A stretch of DNA of 64,000 nt from NCBI GenBank assembly GCA_021776775.1, contig JAJFFE010000059.1, positions 1 to 64,000 of the forward strand, read 5' to 3'. This DNA comes from Planctomycetota bacterium. Its GTDB lineage: Bacteria > Planctomycetota > UBA8108 > UBA1146 > JAJFFE01. The notes under the pieces were generated by a model. The model was not told where the DNA came from, made no database searches, and worked only from the letters and a program-made list of their open reading frames with translations. Positions 26,808-35,125 of this stretch are shown here, in pieces (positions within the stretch are counted from its first letter, which is position 1; each line of letters starts with the position of its first letter). The translations under genes were made by a program, and so were the position numbers.

Positions 26808-28976
26808 ATGTTCGACACACTCAGAGATAACGCCGCGTACGTCGGGATCGGTGCCGCTGCCATCTCGATCGTCTATGCGTTCGTCCTTACCAAATGGATC
26901 AAGAAGCAGTCCGACGGTGATGATCGAATGCGGAAGTTGGCGAAGGCCGTCCAAGACGGTGCGATGGCATTCCTCAAGACGGAGTACTCGATCCTTTCCG
27001 GGTTCGTGATCATCGTAGCGATTGCTCTATTCGTGGCGCTGCCTGGCGGCGAGACCAAGTTGGGTCAGAACACCGCGATCGCGTTCATCCTCGGCGCGCT
27101 GACCAGCGGTATCGCGGGTTGGGTTGGAATGCGAACCGCTACTCAGAGCGCGGTCCGCACAACGGAAGCGGCGAAGACGAGTCTTGCCGGCGCCTTGACC
27201 GTGGCGTTCCGATCAGGATCCGTCATGGGGCTGACGGTGGTCGGTCTCGGTCTCTCCGGCATCTGCGTCCTTTACTTGATCCACGCGCCGGCAGCGGGTG
27301 TCGACGCGGTCACCAACTACATCGAGCCGATCTTCGGCTTCTCGTTTGGTGCCTCGTCGATCGCGCTCTTCGCCCGTGTTGGTGGGGGAATCTTCACTAA
27401 GGCGGCAGACGTCGGCGCTGACCTCGTCGGTAAGGTCGAAGCCGGGATTCCGGAAGACGATCCCCGCAACCCCGCCACGATCGCAGACAACGTTGGAGAC
27501 AACGTCGGTGACGTGGCCGGTATGGGCGCCGACCTCTTCGAGTCCTACGCAGGGTCGATCATTGCGAGCATGGCGATTGCGTTCAGTATTGTCGTGGCGG
27601 GTGTTGCTCCCGCGTTCGCCGATCGCCTTCCGCTGATCGTGCTCCCGCTCATTCTCGCGGGCATCGGGATCATTGCGTCACTCATCGGAACCTTCGTCGT
27701 GAAGACCTCGGACGAGTCGCACATCCACCACGCGCTGTTTCGCGGCCTGTTGGTCGCCAGTGTGTTGTTCGCCGTGGGGGCAGCGGGCGTCTTCGCCATC
27801 ATGCCGGAGCCGGAGTCGATCTTTGGTGAGGGTAAGTACTTCCAGTACGGCAAGTGGGGCGTCTACGGCGCCATGATCGGCGGCCTGCTACTCGGAATCA
27901 TCGTCGGGAAGATCACCGAGTTCTACACCTCCGAGCAAATGAAGCACGCGCGAAGTATTGCCGAGCATTCGGAGCAGGGAGCTGCGACGAACATCATTCA
28001 GGGTCTCGCGGTCGGCATGCAGTCGACGGTTTGGCCAGTCATCTGGATCTGCGTCGCGATCTACTGCGGATACGAATTCGCCGGCTTGTACGGCATTGCG
28101 ATAGCCGCGGTCGGCATGCTGTCCACACTCGGTATCTCGCTGGGTGTCGACGCGTACGGCCCCGTGGCAGACAACGCCGGTGGTATCGCCGAAATGGCTC
28201 ACTGCGACCCAATCGTGCGAGAGCGTACCGACGCTCTCGACGCTGTGGGCAACACGACCGCCGCGATCGGCAAAGGCTTCGCGATCGGATCGGCCGCGTT
28301 GACGGCTCTCGCTCTCTTCGCGTCGTATCGCGAAGCGGTCGGGTTTGCAGTGGTTCGCATGAATGGTGAGTTGGCGGACGGTGCGGCTCGGCTCACGAAC
28401 CCGCTCTTGAACGGGATCGACATCATGAACCCGAAGGTGACCATCGGTCTCTTTCTCGGGGGTGCCATGACGTTCATGTTCTCGGCGCTGACCATGAAAG
28501 CCGTGGGCCGCGCGGCGGGAGCGATGATCGACGAGGTGCGTCGGCAGTTCAAAGCGTTCCCGGGCATCATGGAAGGAACGCAGGATCCCGATTACGCCGC
28601 GTGCGTGGCGATCTCGACCAAGGGATCATTGCGCGAAATGATTGTCCCGGGTGTCCTCGCCGTCGTCATTCCGATCGTCGTAGGCTGCTGGAGCCCGCTG
28701 GCGCTCGGCGGCATGCTGGCCGGAGCGCTCGTCACCGGCGTGTTGTTCGCTATCTTCATGGCGAACGCGGGTGGGGCATGGGACAACGCGAAGAAGTACA
28801 TCGAAGGCGGCGCTCACGGTGGCAAAGGCTCGGAGGCCCACAAGGCTTCCGTCGTCGGAGACACCGTCGGTGACCCGTTCAAGGATACGAGCGGTCCGTC
28901 ACTCAACATCCTGCTGAAGTTGATGTGCATTGTTTCGCTCGTTTTCGTGCCCCTGTTCGTCAAGTTCTTGGGCTAG
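26808..28976 (+). CDS. hppA: Membrane-bound ion-pumping pyrophosphatase, K+-dependent type
   Basis: This integral membrane enzyme hydrolyses pyrophosphate and pumps H+ or Na+ across the cytoplasmic membrane. The 722 residues include about 16 hydrophobic segments. The active-site sequence [20 protein letters not shown] with metal-binding Asp residues and the C-terminal [17 protein letters not shown] are intact. [20 protein letters not shown] is also family-typical. The motif [10 protein letters not shown] has Ala where K+-independent enzymes carry Lys, which classes it as K+-dependent; that group includes Na+ pumps and H+ pumps, and I cannot tell which. It heads a two-gene unit with rsfS 13 bases downstream. 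Confidence 0.96.
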   Translation: MFDTLRDNAAYVGIGAAAISIVYAFVLTKWIKKQSDGDDRMRKLAKAVQDGAMAFLKTEYSILSGFVIIVAIALFVALPGGETKLGQNTAIAFILGALTSGIAGWVGMRTATQSAVRTTEAAKTSLAGALTVAFRSGSVMGLTVVGLGLSGICVLYLIHAPAAGVDAVTNYIEPIFGFSFGASSIALFARVGGGIFTKAADVGADLVGKVEAGIPEDDPRNPATIADNVGDNVGDVAGMGADLFESYAGSIIASMAIAFSIVVAGVAPAFADRLPLIVLPLILAGIGIIASLIGTFVVKTSDESHIHHALFRGLLVASVLFAVGAAGVFAIMPEPESIFGEGKYFQYGKWGVYGAMIGGLLLGIIVGKITEFYTSEQMKHARSIAEHSEQGAATNIIQGLAVGMQSTVWPVIWICVAIYCGYEFAGLYGIAIAAVGMLSTLGISLGVDAYGPVADNAGGIAEMAHCDPIVRERTDALDAVGNTTAAIGKGFAIGSAALTALALFASYREAVGFAVVRMNGELADGAARLTNPLLNGIDIMNPKVTIGLFLGGAMTFMFSALTMKAVGRAAGAMIDEVRRQFKAFPGIMEGTQDPDYAACVAISTKGSLREMIVPGVLAVVIPIVVGCWSPLALGGMLAGALVTGVLFAIFMANAGGAWDNAKKYIEGGAHGGKGSEAHKASVVGDTVGDPFKDTSGPSLNILLKLMCIVSLVFVPLFVKFLG

Positions 28977-28989
28977 GGACAGCGACTGC

Positions 28990-29406
28990 ATGTCAGAAGA
29001 GAAGGGCGTAGCGCCCAAAGACCTGAGCGGTTGCGACGCGAAAGAAGTCGCGATCGCAATCGCTCAGTTACTCGACGCCCGGCGTTCGGAGGATATCTCG
29101 GTCATCGATGTCCGAGAGGTGCTTCCGATCACGTCGTACTTTGTCGTAGCGAGCGGTTCGTCTTCTCGCGCCCTCAAGATGCTTGGCGACGCCGCGGAGA
29201 AACTTCTTCGCGGCAGCGCCTTCCAGAAGCAAGGGGTCGAAACCGACGACGAAGGTCGTTGGGTGTGTATCGACTACAGTGAAGTCGTCGTGCACTTGTT
29301 CGATCCTGACGCGCGCGGGTTCTATGACCTCGACCGACTGTGGGGCGACGCCCCAAAGGTTGAGTTCCCCAAGCTCGACGCGTCGCAGAGCGATTCCGCG
29401 GAGTAG
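28990..29406 (+). CDS. rsfS: Ribosomal silencing factor RsfS (iojap family)
   Basis: RsfS binds ribosomal protein L14 and blocks subunit joining, lowering translation in starvation. The 138-residue protein starts at ATG 28990, not the track's 28930. It has DVREVLPITSYFVVASG and ALKMLGDAAEKLL, then the hallmark WVCIDYSEVVVHLFDPDARG and FYDLDRLWGDAP near the C-terminus. It is cotranscribed with hppA. A G/C hairpin follows directly after the stop. Confidence 0.95.
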   Translation: MSEEKGVAPKDLSGCDAKEVAIAIAQLLDARRSEDISVIDVREVLPITSYFVVASGSSSRALKMLGDAAEKLLRGSAFQKQGVETDDEGRWVCIDYSEVVVHLFDPDARGFYDLDRLWGDAPKVEFPKLDASQSDSAE

Positions 29407-29407
29407 C

Positions 29408-29432
29408 CGCGCGCGCAGTTAGTGCGCGCGCG
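29408..29432. terminator. Bidirectional hairpin between convergent genes
   Basis: CGCGCGCGCA, a five-base loop GTTAG and TGCGCGCGCG form a 10-bp stem between the rsfS stop and the end of the leftward beta-propeller gene. There is no U-tract, but the position suits a shared terminator. Confidence 0.65.
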
Positions 29433-29433
29433 C

Positions 29434-31575
29434 TTACTCGGTGGTAAAGATCTCCAAGAATCCCAATCGACCGAGCCCTGGATCTCCCCGCCCGACAGTG
29501 ACCATCTTGCCTCCCGGGATGGGATACGGCGTTCCACCGGTCGCGCCAGTTGGCCATGGAATGACTCGATCCGCGGTGCGCCGGGTCTCATGGTCGGCGA
29601 GGGCTCCCACATCGAAGATCTCGAGCGCGGTAAGCGACGGAACCCACAGTTGCCGTCCAAAGAGTCGAGGCATTCCCACCAACAGCGGTCCCTCTGGATC
29701 AACGATCTCGTTTTTCACAACGGAAACCGCCACGCTGAGTTCGAGGTCGGCAAATCTCGCGTGTCGTCCGTCGAGGCCAATCGTTCGGTAGCTCATGAGA
29801 TTCGACCCGGCGTCGATTCCGGTGTCCAAGATGGCCACCGCGCCGTCGACCATCCCGAGCAGGCTGGTCTGAGCCTCGACCGGAACTTTCCAGGCGACGG
29901 TCCAAGTGCGAAGGTCGATCGCCAGCAGGAACAGCGACCCGGGAGGCAGGGTGACCCATAGCGGTCCCTGCGGTCGTTCGATCACCAGCCCTGGTCCCGG
30001 ATAGCGAGGTCTTGGCGACGACAAGCTGGGGAACGGTAGACCGAAGAAGCGAGCCAGGCTCGTGTTCGCGTGCATGACTCGGTTCTCGAACTCGTTGAAC
30101 AGCGGGAAGAACTGAACCCCGCGCAGATGTCCGTTGCGGGTGTCGAGACGGCTCAGCATTCCGAAACTACAGCCGACGAGTAGTTCTCCGCCGTAGAGGA
30201 CGAGCTCGACTTCTGGAAGAACTCCTCGTAGGTCCCGGTTGGAAATCCAGCGCGTTGAACGCCCGGCGAGGTGTCGGGTCCAGAGTTTGGATCTCCGTTT
30301 CAAATCGAAGGCGACCACATCTATTTCGACGCGGCGCAACCCGCGAAAGACGGGTACGAAAAGTCGATCTCCGTCGATGACGGGGCGCCCACAGACCGAG
30401 TCTGTTTCAGGGATGTGCTCGCTGAGATCCATGTGCACTTTAGGTGGCGTGGACTCCGCATCGAAAACGACAAGTCTGTGGAAGGCGATCTCCTTGCCAC
30501 CGCGCTGTCTGGTAAGGATCTGCTTCATCGGGTGATTGTCGACTTCGTCTCGATTGGTCCGAAACAAGAAGGCGCGGTAGCGATCCGTTGCGGTGGCGAA
30601 CACGGGAGGGAGTAGCAGGGCTGGTTGGGAACGCTTGGGGCCGAAGGATTGTGCGTCGATCGTCCATTCCACGCGGGGCGGTCGTGACGTCGATACTGAG
30701 AACGCTTCGCTGCCCGTTGCGATTACGACGTGGTCCGGCTCGACGAGCGGAAAGATCGCGCCGAGCGGGGAGCGCCGCGTGGGATGCTCCGGCGCGGTCG
30801 GTTGCGTCGGGTCGTACCGATCAGGATTCGACGCGAGTTCCAGCGGGTGGCGGGAGAGCAGGTAGAGCTCCGTCACCGGTTCCGGATTCAGCCGTTCGTG
30901 TCGGCGATCCGGGAAGCTCTCGATGGCGGCGTGAGTGGGTGCGCGTCGTTCGGACCGCAACCATCGTTCGAGCGTGGCACGGTCGCTCAGCGTGGGCGCG
31001 CGGTCGAGCCGCCACGCCGTCGCCACCTGTCCGGCCGACAAGGACAATGCACGGCGTTGCGCGGCGGCGCCGGACAGCGGAGGAAACCAGTATTCTGGGT
31101 CTGAGTCGATCAGCGAGCGGGTGCGTTCGAAAGGGCGAAGCGAAGCGATGTCGTCGCGACCGGCGGCCGGAAGGGAGTTGTACCAAGTGGAAAGGGTTTC
31201 CCACGCCGGAGGAATGCGGGCCCACGGATCGACTAACGCGCGGGTGTACGGTAGGCGAGTCTTACTGCGTTTTCGCTCGACGCTTTGCGTGGCGGCCTTC
31301 AGAGCTTCCTGCGTGAGGATCACCTCGCCGCTCCACTCCGCGAGTAACTTGTCGAGCATCACCCTGGCTTGGGTTCGGTCGCCCGTGGTCAGCGTCTCTC
31401 CGATCGCGCGCAACGCTTCTCCCGCCGCCCACGCGGGGGCGTAGACGGCAAGATCCACTTCCCCGAAGGTCATGAATCGAGATCGACGGTCGGACGCGCC
31501 CGTCTGTTCCTGAGTCGACTCTGACGCCGAGGCGCCGATCGTGAGGAGAGTCGTGAGAATGATCCGAAGCTGCAT
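29434..31575 (-). CDS. Exported PQQ-like beta-propeller protein
   Basis: The 713-residue protein starts with a signal peptide (MQLRIILTTLLTIGASA). A helical region at 35 to 220 is rich in Arg. From about residue 260 a series of blade-like units carries DxxxxxxxW-type strands (HVVIATGSEAFSVSTSRP, VVAFDLKRRSKLWTRH, LFLLAIDLRTWTVAWKVP), as in PQQ-binding-like or quinoprotein beta-propellers. There is no sign of a cofactor site, so it is probably a binding or scaffold protein in the periplasm. It converges on rsfS and diverges from tsaE. Confidence 0.68.
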   Translation of the reverse strand: MQLRIILTTLLTIGASASESTQEQTGASDRRSRFMTFGEVDLAVYAPAWAAGEALRAIGETLTTGDRTQARVMLDKLLAEWSGEVILTQEALKAATQSVERKRSKTRLPYTRALVDPWARIPPAWETLSTWYNSLPAAGRDDIASLRPFERTRSLIDSDPEYWFPPLSGAAAQRRALSLSAGQVATAWRLDRAPTLSDRATLERWLRSERRAPTHAAIESFPDRRHERLNPEPVTELYLLSRHPLELASNPDRYDPTQPTAPEHPTRRSPLGAIFPLVEPDHVVIATGSEAFSVSTSRPPRVEWTIDAQSFGPKRSQPALLLPPVFATATDRYRAFLFRTNRDEVDNHPMKQILTRQRGGKEIAFHRLVVFDAESTPPKVHMDLSEHIPETDSVCGRPVIDGDRLFVPVFRGLRRVEIDVVAFDLKRRSKLWTRHLAGRSTRWISNRDLRGVLPEVELVLYGGELLVGCSFGMLSRLDTRNGHLRGVQFFPLFNEFENRVMHANTSLARFFGLPFPSLSSPRPRYPGPGLVIERPQGPLWVTLPPGSLFLLAIDLRTWTVAWKVPVEAQTSLLGMVDGAVAILDTGIDAGSNLMSYRTIGLDGRHARFADLELSVAVSVVKNEIVDPEGPLLVGMPRLFGRQLWVPSLTALEIFDVGALADHETRRTADRVIPWPTGATGGTPYPIPGGKMVTVGRGDPGLGRLGFLEIFTTE

Positions 31576-31740
31576 GCGATCCCGACGGTTGGTTCGGAGT
31601 AGTGGTCCGCATCAAAGATAGCACCTTACCGACCCCGCTCGCCATCGCGCTTGCACGTCCCTCGGAGCGTTGCTAGCCTGCGCGATTCCCGCCATCTGGT
31701 CGGCAGGACTTACCCAATAGTGAGCGGCATTGAGGTCGAC

Positions 31741-32223
31741 ATGGGGAGCGCAGAGCGTCGTTACCGTTCGCGGAGCACCGCGCAGACCGTGGCACTCGGG
31801 GTTCGACTCGGGCAGGTCGCGGGGCCGGGCCTGGTTCTCGAGTTGATCGGGGACCTTGGGGCGGGCAAGACGCATTTCGTCCGTGGGTTGGCGACCGGTC
31901 TCGGCGTCCCGAGTGGCGTGCGGAGCCCCACGTTCACGATCTGCCAAGTCCACGAGGGCCGCTGTCCCTTGTTCCACATCGACGCGTACCGCATCGACGA
32001 CCCGGAAGAGCTGCTCATACAGGGTTATGACGAGATGCGCGATGTCGGCGTGGTCGCCGTCGAGTGGGCCGATCGGATCGAGCCCCTTCTGCCGCCACGC
32101 CGCCTGCGGGTGGAGATCGACTGTGTCGGGGAAGAGGAACGGGACATTCGGATGTTCGCGTGGGGCGAGGATTTCGAGCGTCTGCTAGACTCTCTGCCCC
32201 CCGGTCCGGATGTCCTCGGCTGA
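31741..32223 (+). CDS. tsaE: tRNA threonylcarbamoyladenosine biosynthesis ATPase TsaE
   Basis: TsaE is the ATPase partner of TsaB and TsaD in making t6A at position 37 of ANN-decoding tRNAs. The 160-residue protein carries Walker A in GDLGAGKTHF, and the family sequences VRSPTFTICQVHEG and LFHIDAYRI. VVAVEWADRIE is the usual Walker B-like segment. The track starts 30 codons too early; ATG 31741 gives the normal N-terminus. It is the first of a rightward run with the DRTGG ATPase and the kinase. Confidence 0.93.
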   Translation: MGSAERRYRSRSTAQTVALGVRLGQVAGPGLVLELIGDLGAGKTHFVRGLATGLGVPSGVRSPTFTICQVHEGRCPLFHIDAYRIDDPEELLIQGYDEMRDVGVVAVEWADRIEPLLPPRRLRVEIDCVGEEERDIRMFAWGEDFERLLDSLPPGPDVLG

Positions 32224-32377
32224 TTACCCGAACGGTGGAGGCTGGCTTGGTTTACAGTACGAAATGCCGGTCGGCGACGTGCCACATTGGACCCGGCGTC
32301 TTAGAATTTGGTTGAGGGATTCATCTCGGACGCGTTCGGCGTGTCGAGATGGGCCCGTAGTGGAGAATGGAAGCTCG

Positions 32378-33463
32378 ATGAAGACCCCGTTGTTCGTCAC
32401 CTCGCTGGAGCCCGCTGGGGGGAAGACCCTCGTTACGCTCGGCCTCGTCAGCGAGTTGAGTCAGACGTTCGAGAAAGTCGGGTTCATCAAGCCCGTCGGC
32501 GTCGCACGGGTACGGGCGGGGCGAGATGGCATCGATCTAGACGCGATGCTCGTCGAGAAACTCCACGCCGTTCACGAGAACATCAAAGACATGTGCCCGG
32601 TGACGCTCGGCAGTGCCAATTGGCCCGAAGTCTCGGAGGCGGAGTCGGCTCGCATGTTGGCCAAGATTCAGGAGTCGTTTCAGAGGATTTCCGAAGGTCG
32701 AGATGTCGTCGTTGTCGAGGGTAGCGGCGGGGCAACAACCGGCGCGTGCCTCGGCTTGTCCAACGCCCGGGTCGCCAATAGCCTCGGCTGTAAGGCGTTG
32801 CTCGTCGTCGAGTACGGCGTGATGAACCACAACCCGTTCGACGCGGTCGTCCTTCACCGTGATCACTTTCGAGCCAACGAAGTCGAGAGCATCGGCGTGA
32901 TCGTCAATAAGGTGCCAGCCGATCGTCTCGATTCATATCGACCGTACGCGGCGAGCCAGTTCGAAAAGATAGGCGCAGAGCTGCTCGGGGTGATCCCCGA
33001 TGAGCCTTCGTTGCGAACGTTCCGATTCTTGCAAGTATCGGAGTTCCTCGACGGCGAGATGATCGCCAGTCCCGAGAACGCTACGCGAGTTGTACACAGT
33101 GTTCGGGTGGGGGCGATGACTCCGCACCGAGCAATCCCGTACTTCACGAGTGGAACGTTGATTATCACGCCAGGCGACCGCGAGGACATTATCGTCACCG
33201 TTTGCGCCGCGGCCTCCAACACTGGGCGTGGCCCCTCGGGACTCGTTCTTACAGCCGGGGAACGTCCCCACGATGCAATTATGGAGCTCCTCGAGCGCTC
33301 CGGTATTCCTACGTTTCTGGCGAACGAAGACTCTTATACGGTCGCCGGAAAGATTCACGATATGCCATTGAGGATTCAACCCACGGACGAAGAGAAGATC
33401 GCCAAGGTTCACAGCATGGTGATCGATCATGTCAACGTGGAAAGAATCCTCGAAAAGATATGA
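32378..33463 (+). CDS. P-loop ATPase with a DRTGG-type domain (phosphotransacetylase N-terminal-like)
   Basis: The 361-residue protein starts at ATG 32378, preceded by GGAAGCTCG. The N-terminal half is a BioD/CobB-like P-loop domain (PLFVTSLEPAGGKTLVTLGL, then KVGFIKPVG and VVVVEGSGGATTGA), as in the N-terminal part of long phosphotransacetylases. Residues about 215 to 330 resemble the DRTGG domain (TLIITPGDREDIIVTVCAAA, PSGLVLTAGERP). No phosphotransacetylase catalytic domain follows, so it is a stand-alone regulator-like protein of unknown role. It lies 16 bases before the kinase gene. Confidence 0.75.
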   Translation: MKTPLFVTSLEPAGGKTLVTLGLVSELSQTFEKVGFIKPVGVARVRAGRDGIDLDAMLVEKLHAVHENIKDMCPVTLGSANWPEVSEAESARMLAKIQESFQRISEGRDVVVVEGSGGATTGACLGLSNARVANSLGCKALLVVEYGVMNHNPFDAVVLHRDHFRANEVESIGVIVNKVPADRLDSYRPYAASQFEKIGAELLGVIPDEPSLRTFRFLQVSEFLDGEMIASPENATRVVHSVRVGAMTPHRAIPYFTSGTLIITPGDREDIIVTVCAAASNTGRGPSGLVLTAGERPHDAIMELLERSGIPTFLANEDSYTVAGKIHDMPLRIQPTDEEKIAKVHSMVIDHVNVERILEKI

Positions 33464-33479
33464 GAATGACGGAGACACG

Positions 33480-34697
33480 ATGGCGGACCAACCGACAGTC
33501 CGACTTGGTCAGGAACTGATCAAGCGCCGACTTGCTTCGGTCACAGAAGTCCGAAAGGGAATGCAAGCGCGTGAAGACCTGCGGCGCAGTGGTACCAACA
33601 CTGCGCTCGGTAACGTGCTTGTTTCCCGCGGAGTCGTGAGCATCCAAGATCTGATGTCGGCGCTTGCCACATTGGGAGACCTCCAAATGAGTTGTCCCAA
33701 TTGTCAGACCGTGTCTCGCATCGAGAACTACGACTCTCGTCAACGACCGGTCTGCGCGTCCTGCACCGGGGAGCTGATTTACGTCGGAGACGCGCCGTCG
33801 AAGCCGCGGACAGTCACGCCGCGTCGCAACGGGGAAGACGACTCGCCGACGCTCGAAGGACGGACCATTGGGAGTTGCCGGATCAAGCGGCGCATTGCCG
33901 CCGGGGGCATGGGGACGGTCTACGAAGCGGAGCAGATCAACCTCGGCAGGATCGTCGCTCTCAAAGTATTGGCGGCTGATCTGTCGCGGGACGCCACCTT
34001 CGTGAAGCGGTTCTTGCTCGAAGCGCGCGCGGCGGCAGAGTTGAATCACCGCAACATCATCCACATCAACGACGCCGGTGAGGACGATGGAATCTTCTAC
34101 TACACCATGGAGTTCGTGCCGGGCGAGAATCTCGCCCAGCGCCTCAAGCGAGAGCGCGTTCTACCCGTCGACGTCGCCCTGCAGATCACTCAGCAAGTGG
34201 CCGAGGCCCTAGCCCATGCGCACGAGCGCAAGATCATCCACCGCGACATCAAACCCGAAAACATCATGATCAAGGACGACGGTACGGTGAAGCTCGCCGA
34301 TCTCGGGTTGGCCAAGAAGACGATGATCGAGGACACCGCGGTGAGTTCGATCACGCAGGCAGGCTCGGTTCTCGGGACGCCGCACTACATGGCCCCGGAG
34401 CAGGCGCGAGATTTCCGTCTGGCCGATCATCGGTCGGACCTCTACAGCCTCGGTGTCACCCTCTACCGAGCGGTCGGCGGCTGCGTCCCCTTCGATGGCA
34501 ATAGTCCGATCGAGGTCATGATGAAAGCGGTCGAGGGGGAGAAGACCCCGCTTCATGAGCTAGTCGACGGTCTCCCGCCGGAAGTCGAGGCTCTGATCGA
34601 TCGCCTCATGCATACCGATCCAGATCACCGATTCCGCGACGCAAAAGTCCTGATCAACGCGCTGATGAGCCTGAGAAAGCACCTCATACATTCGTAG
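33480..34697 (+). CDS. Ser/Thr protein kinase (PknB-like) with an N-terminal zinc-ribbon region
   Basis: The 405-residue cytoplasmic kinase starts at ATG 33480 with GGAG upstream. Residues 1 to 75 are helical and resemble the first part of GspE-type regulatory domains (GQELIKRRLASVTEVRKGMQ). CPNCQ and CASC at 80 to 105 look like a zinc ribbon. The kinase domain from about 140 is complete: GGMGTVYEAEQ glycine loop, VALKVL lysine, HRDIKPEN catalytic loop, DLG in place of DFG, and GTPHYMAPEQ activation segment. No transmembrane segment or sensor domain follows. It probably phosphorylates targets in response to a cytoplasmic cue. Confidence 0.93.
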   Translation: MADQPTVRLGQELIKRRLASVTEVRKGMQAREDLRRSGTNTALGNVLVSRGVVSIQDLMSALATLGDLQMSCPNCQTVSRIENYDSRQRPVCASCTGELIYVGDAPSKPRTVTPRRNGEDDSPTLEGRTIGSCRIKRRIAAGGMGTVYEAEQINLGRIVALKVLAADLSRDATFVKRFLLEARAAAELNHRNIIHINDAGEDDGIFYYTMEFVPGENLAQRLKRERVLPVDVALQITQQVAEALAHAHERKIIHRDIKPENIMIKDDGTVKLADLGLAKKTMIEDTAVSSITQAGSVLGTPHYMAPEQARDFRLADHRSDLYSLGVTLYRAVGGCVPFDGNSPIEVMMKAVEGEKTPLHELVDGLPPEVEALIDRLMHTDPDHRFRDAKVLINALMSLRKHLIHS

Positions 34698-34888
34698 CCC
34701 GGATTGAGGTGAACGACCGCCCGGCGAAGTTCCCCACGAACCGGCGGCTTTCTGCGCTGGGACTTGATCCCCTCCCCGCAAGAGCGGCTGAGTCCGGTAT
34801 TGCCGACGGTCTGCCGCTACCCATCCTCGCGGCCGCAGGATAAACTCTCGTTTTCTGGCCTGCCGAAAACACGAGAGATGACTCTGCC

Positions 34889-35125
34889 ATGTGCGACCCT
34901 TCTGAAACCGCCGAAGGTCCGGACCAGTTCTTGGAGCCGGGCGAGTATTACCTCGACGAAGTCGCCATCGACCCGCCGCTCGACGAATTCCGTCGAACGT
35001 TCGAAAAGAAGATTCGATCGTTCGAGGGCGAAGGCGGCGAAGATCGCAGAGCTCCGTACGCCAAGGCGTTCGAACTCGGAGAGTCTTTGATCCGCCGAGA
35101 GCTCGGCTTGGGGGACTCATGCTGA
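34889..35125 (+). CDS. Small acidic protein coupled to the SbcC-like ATPase gene
   Basis: This 78-residue acidic protein of unknown function overlaps the start of the SbcC-like gene by seven bases. It is largely helical (LDEFRRTFEKKIRSFEGEGG, AFELGESLIRREL) with an acidic N-terminus. Overlap implies translational coupling, so it may be a partner or loader of the ATPase. It heads a five-gene rightward operon that runs to 39924. Confidence 0.6.
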   Translation: MCDPSETAEGPDQFLEPGEYYLDEVAIDPPLDEFRRTFEKKIRSFEGEGGEDRRAPYAKAFELGESLIRRELGLGDSC

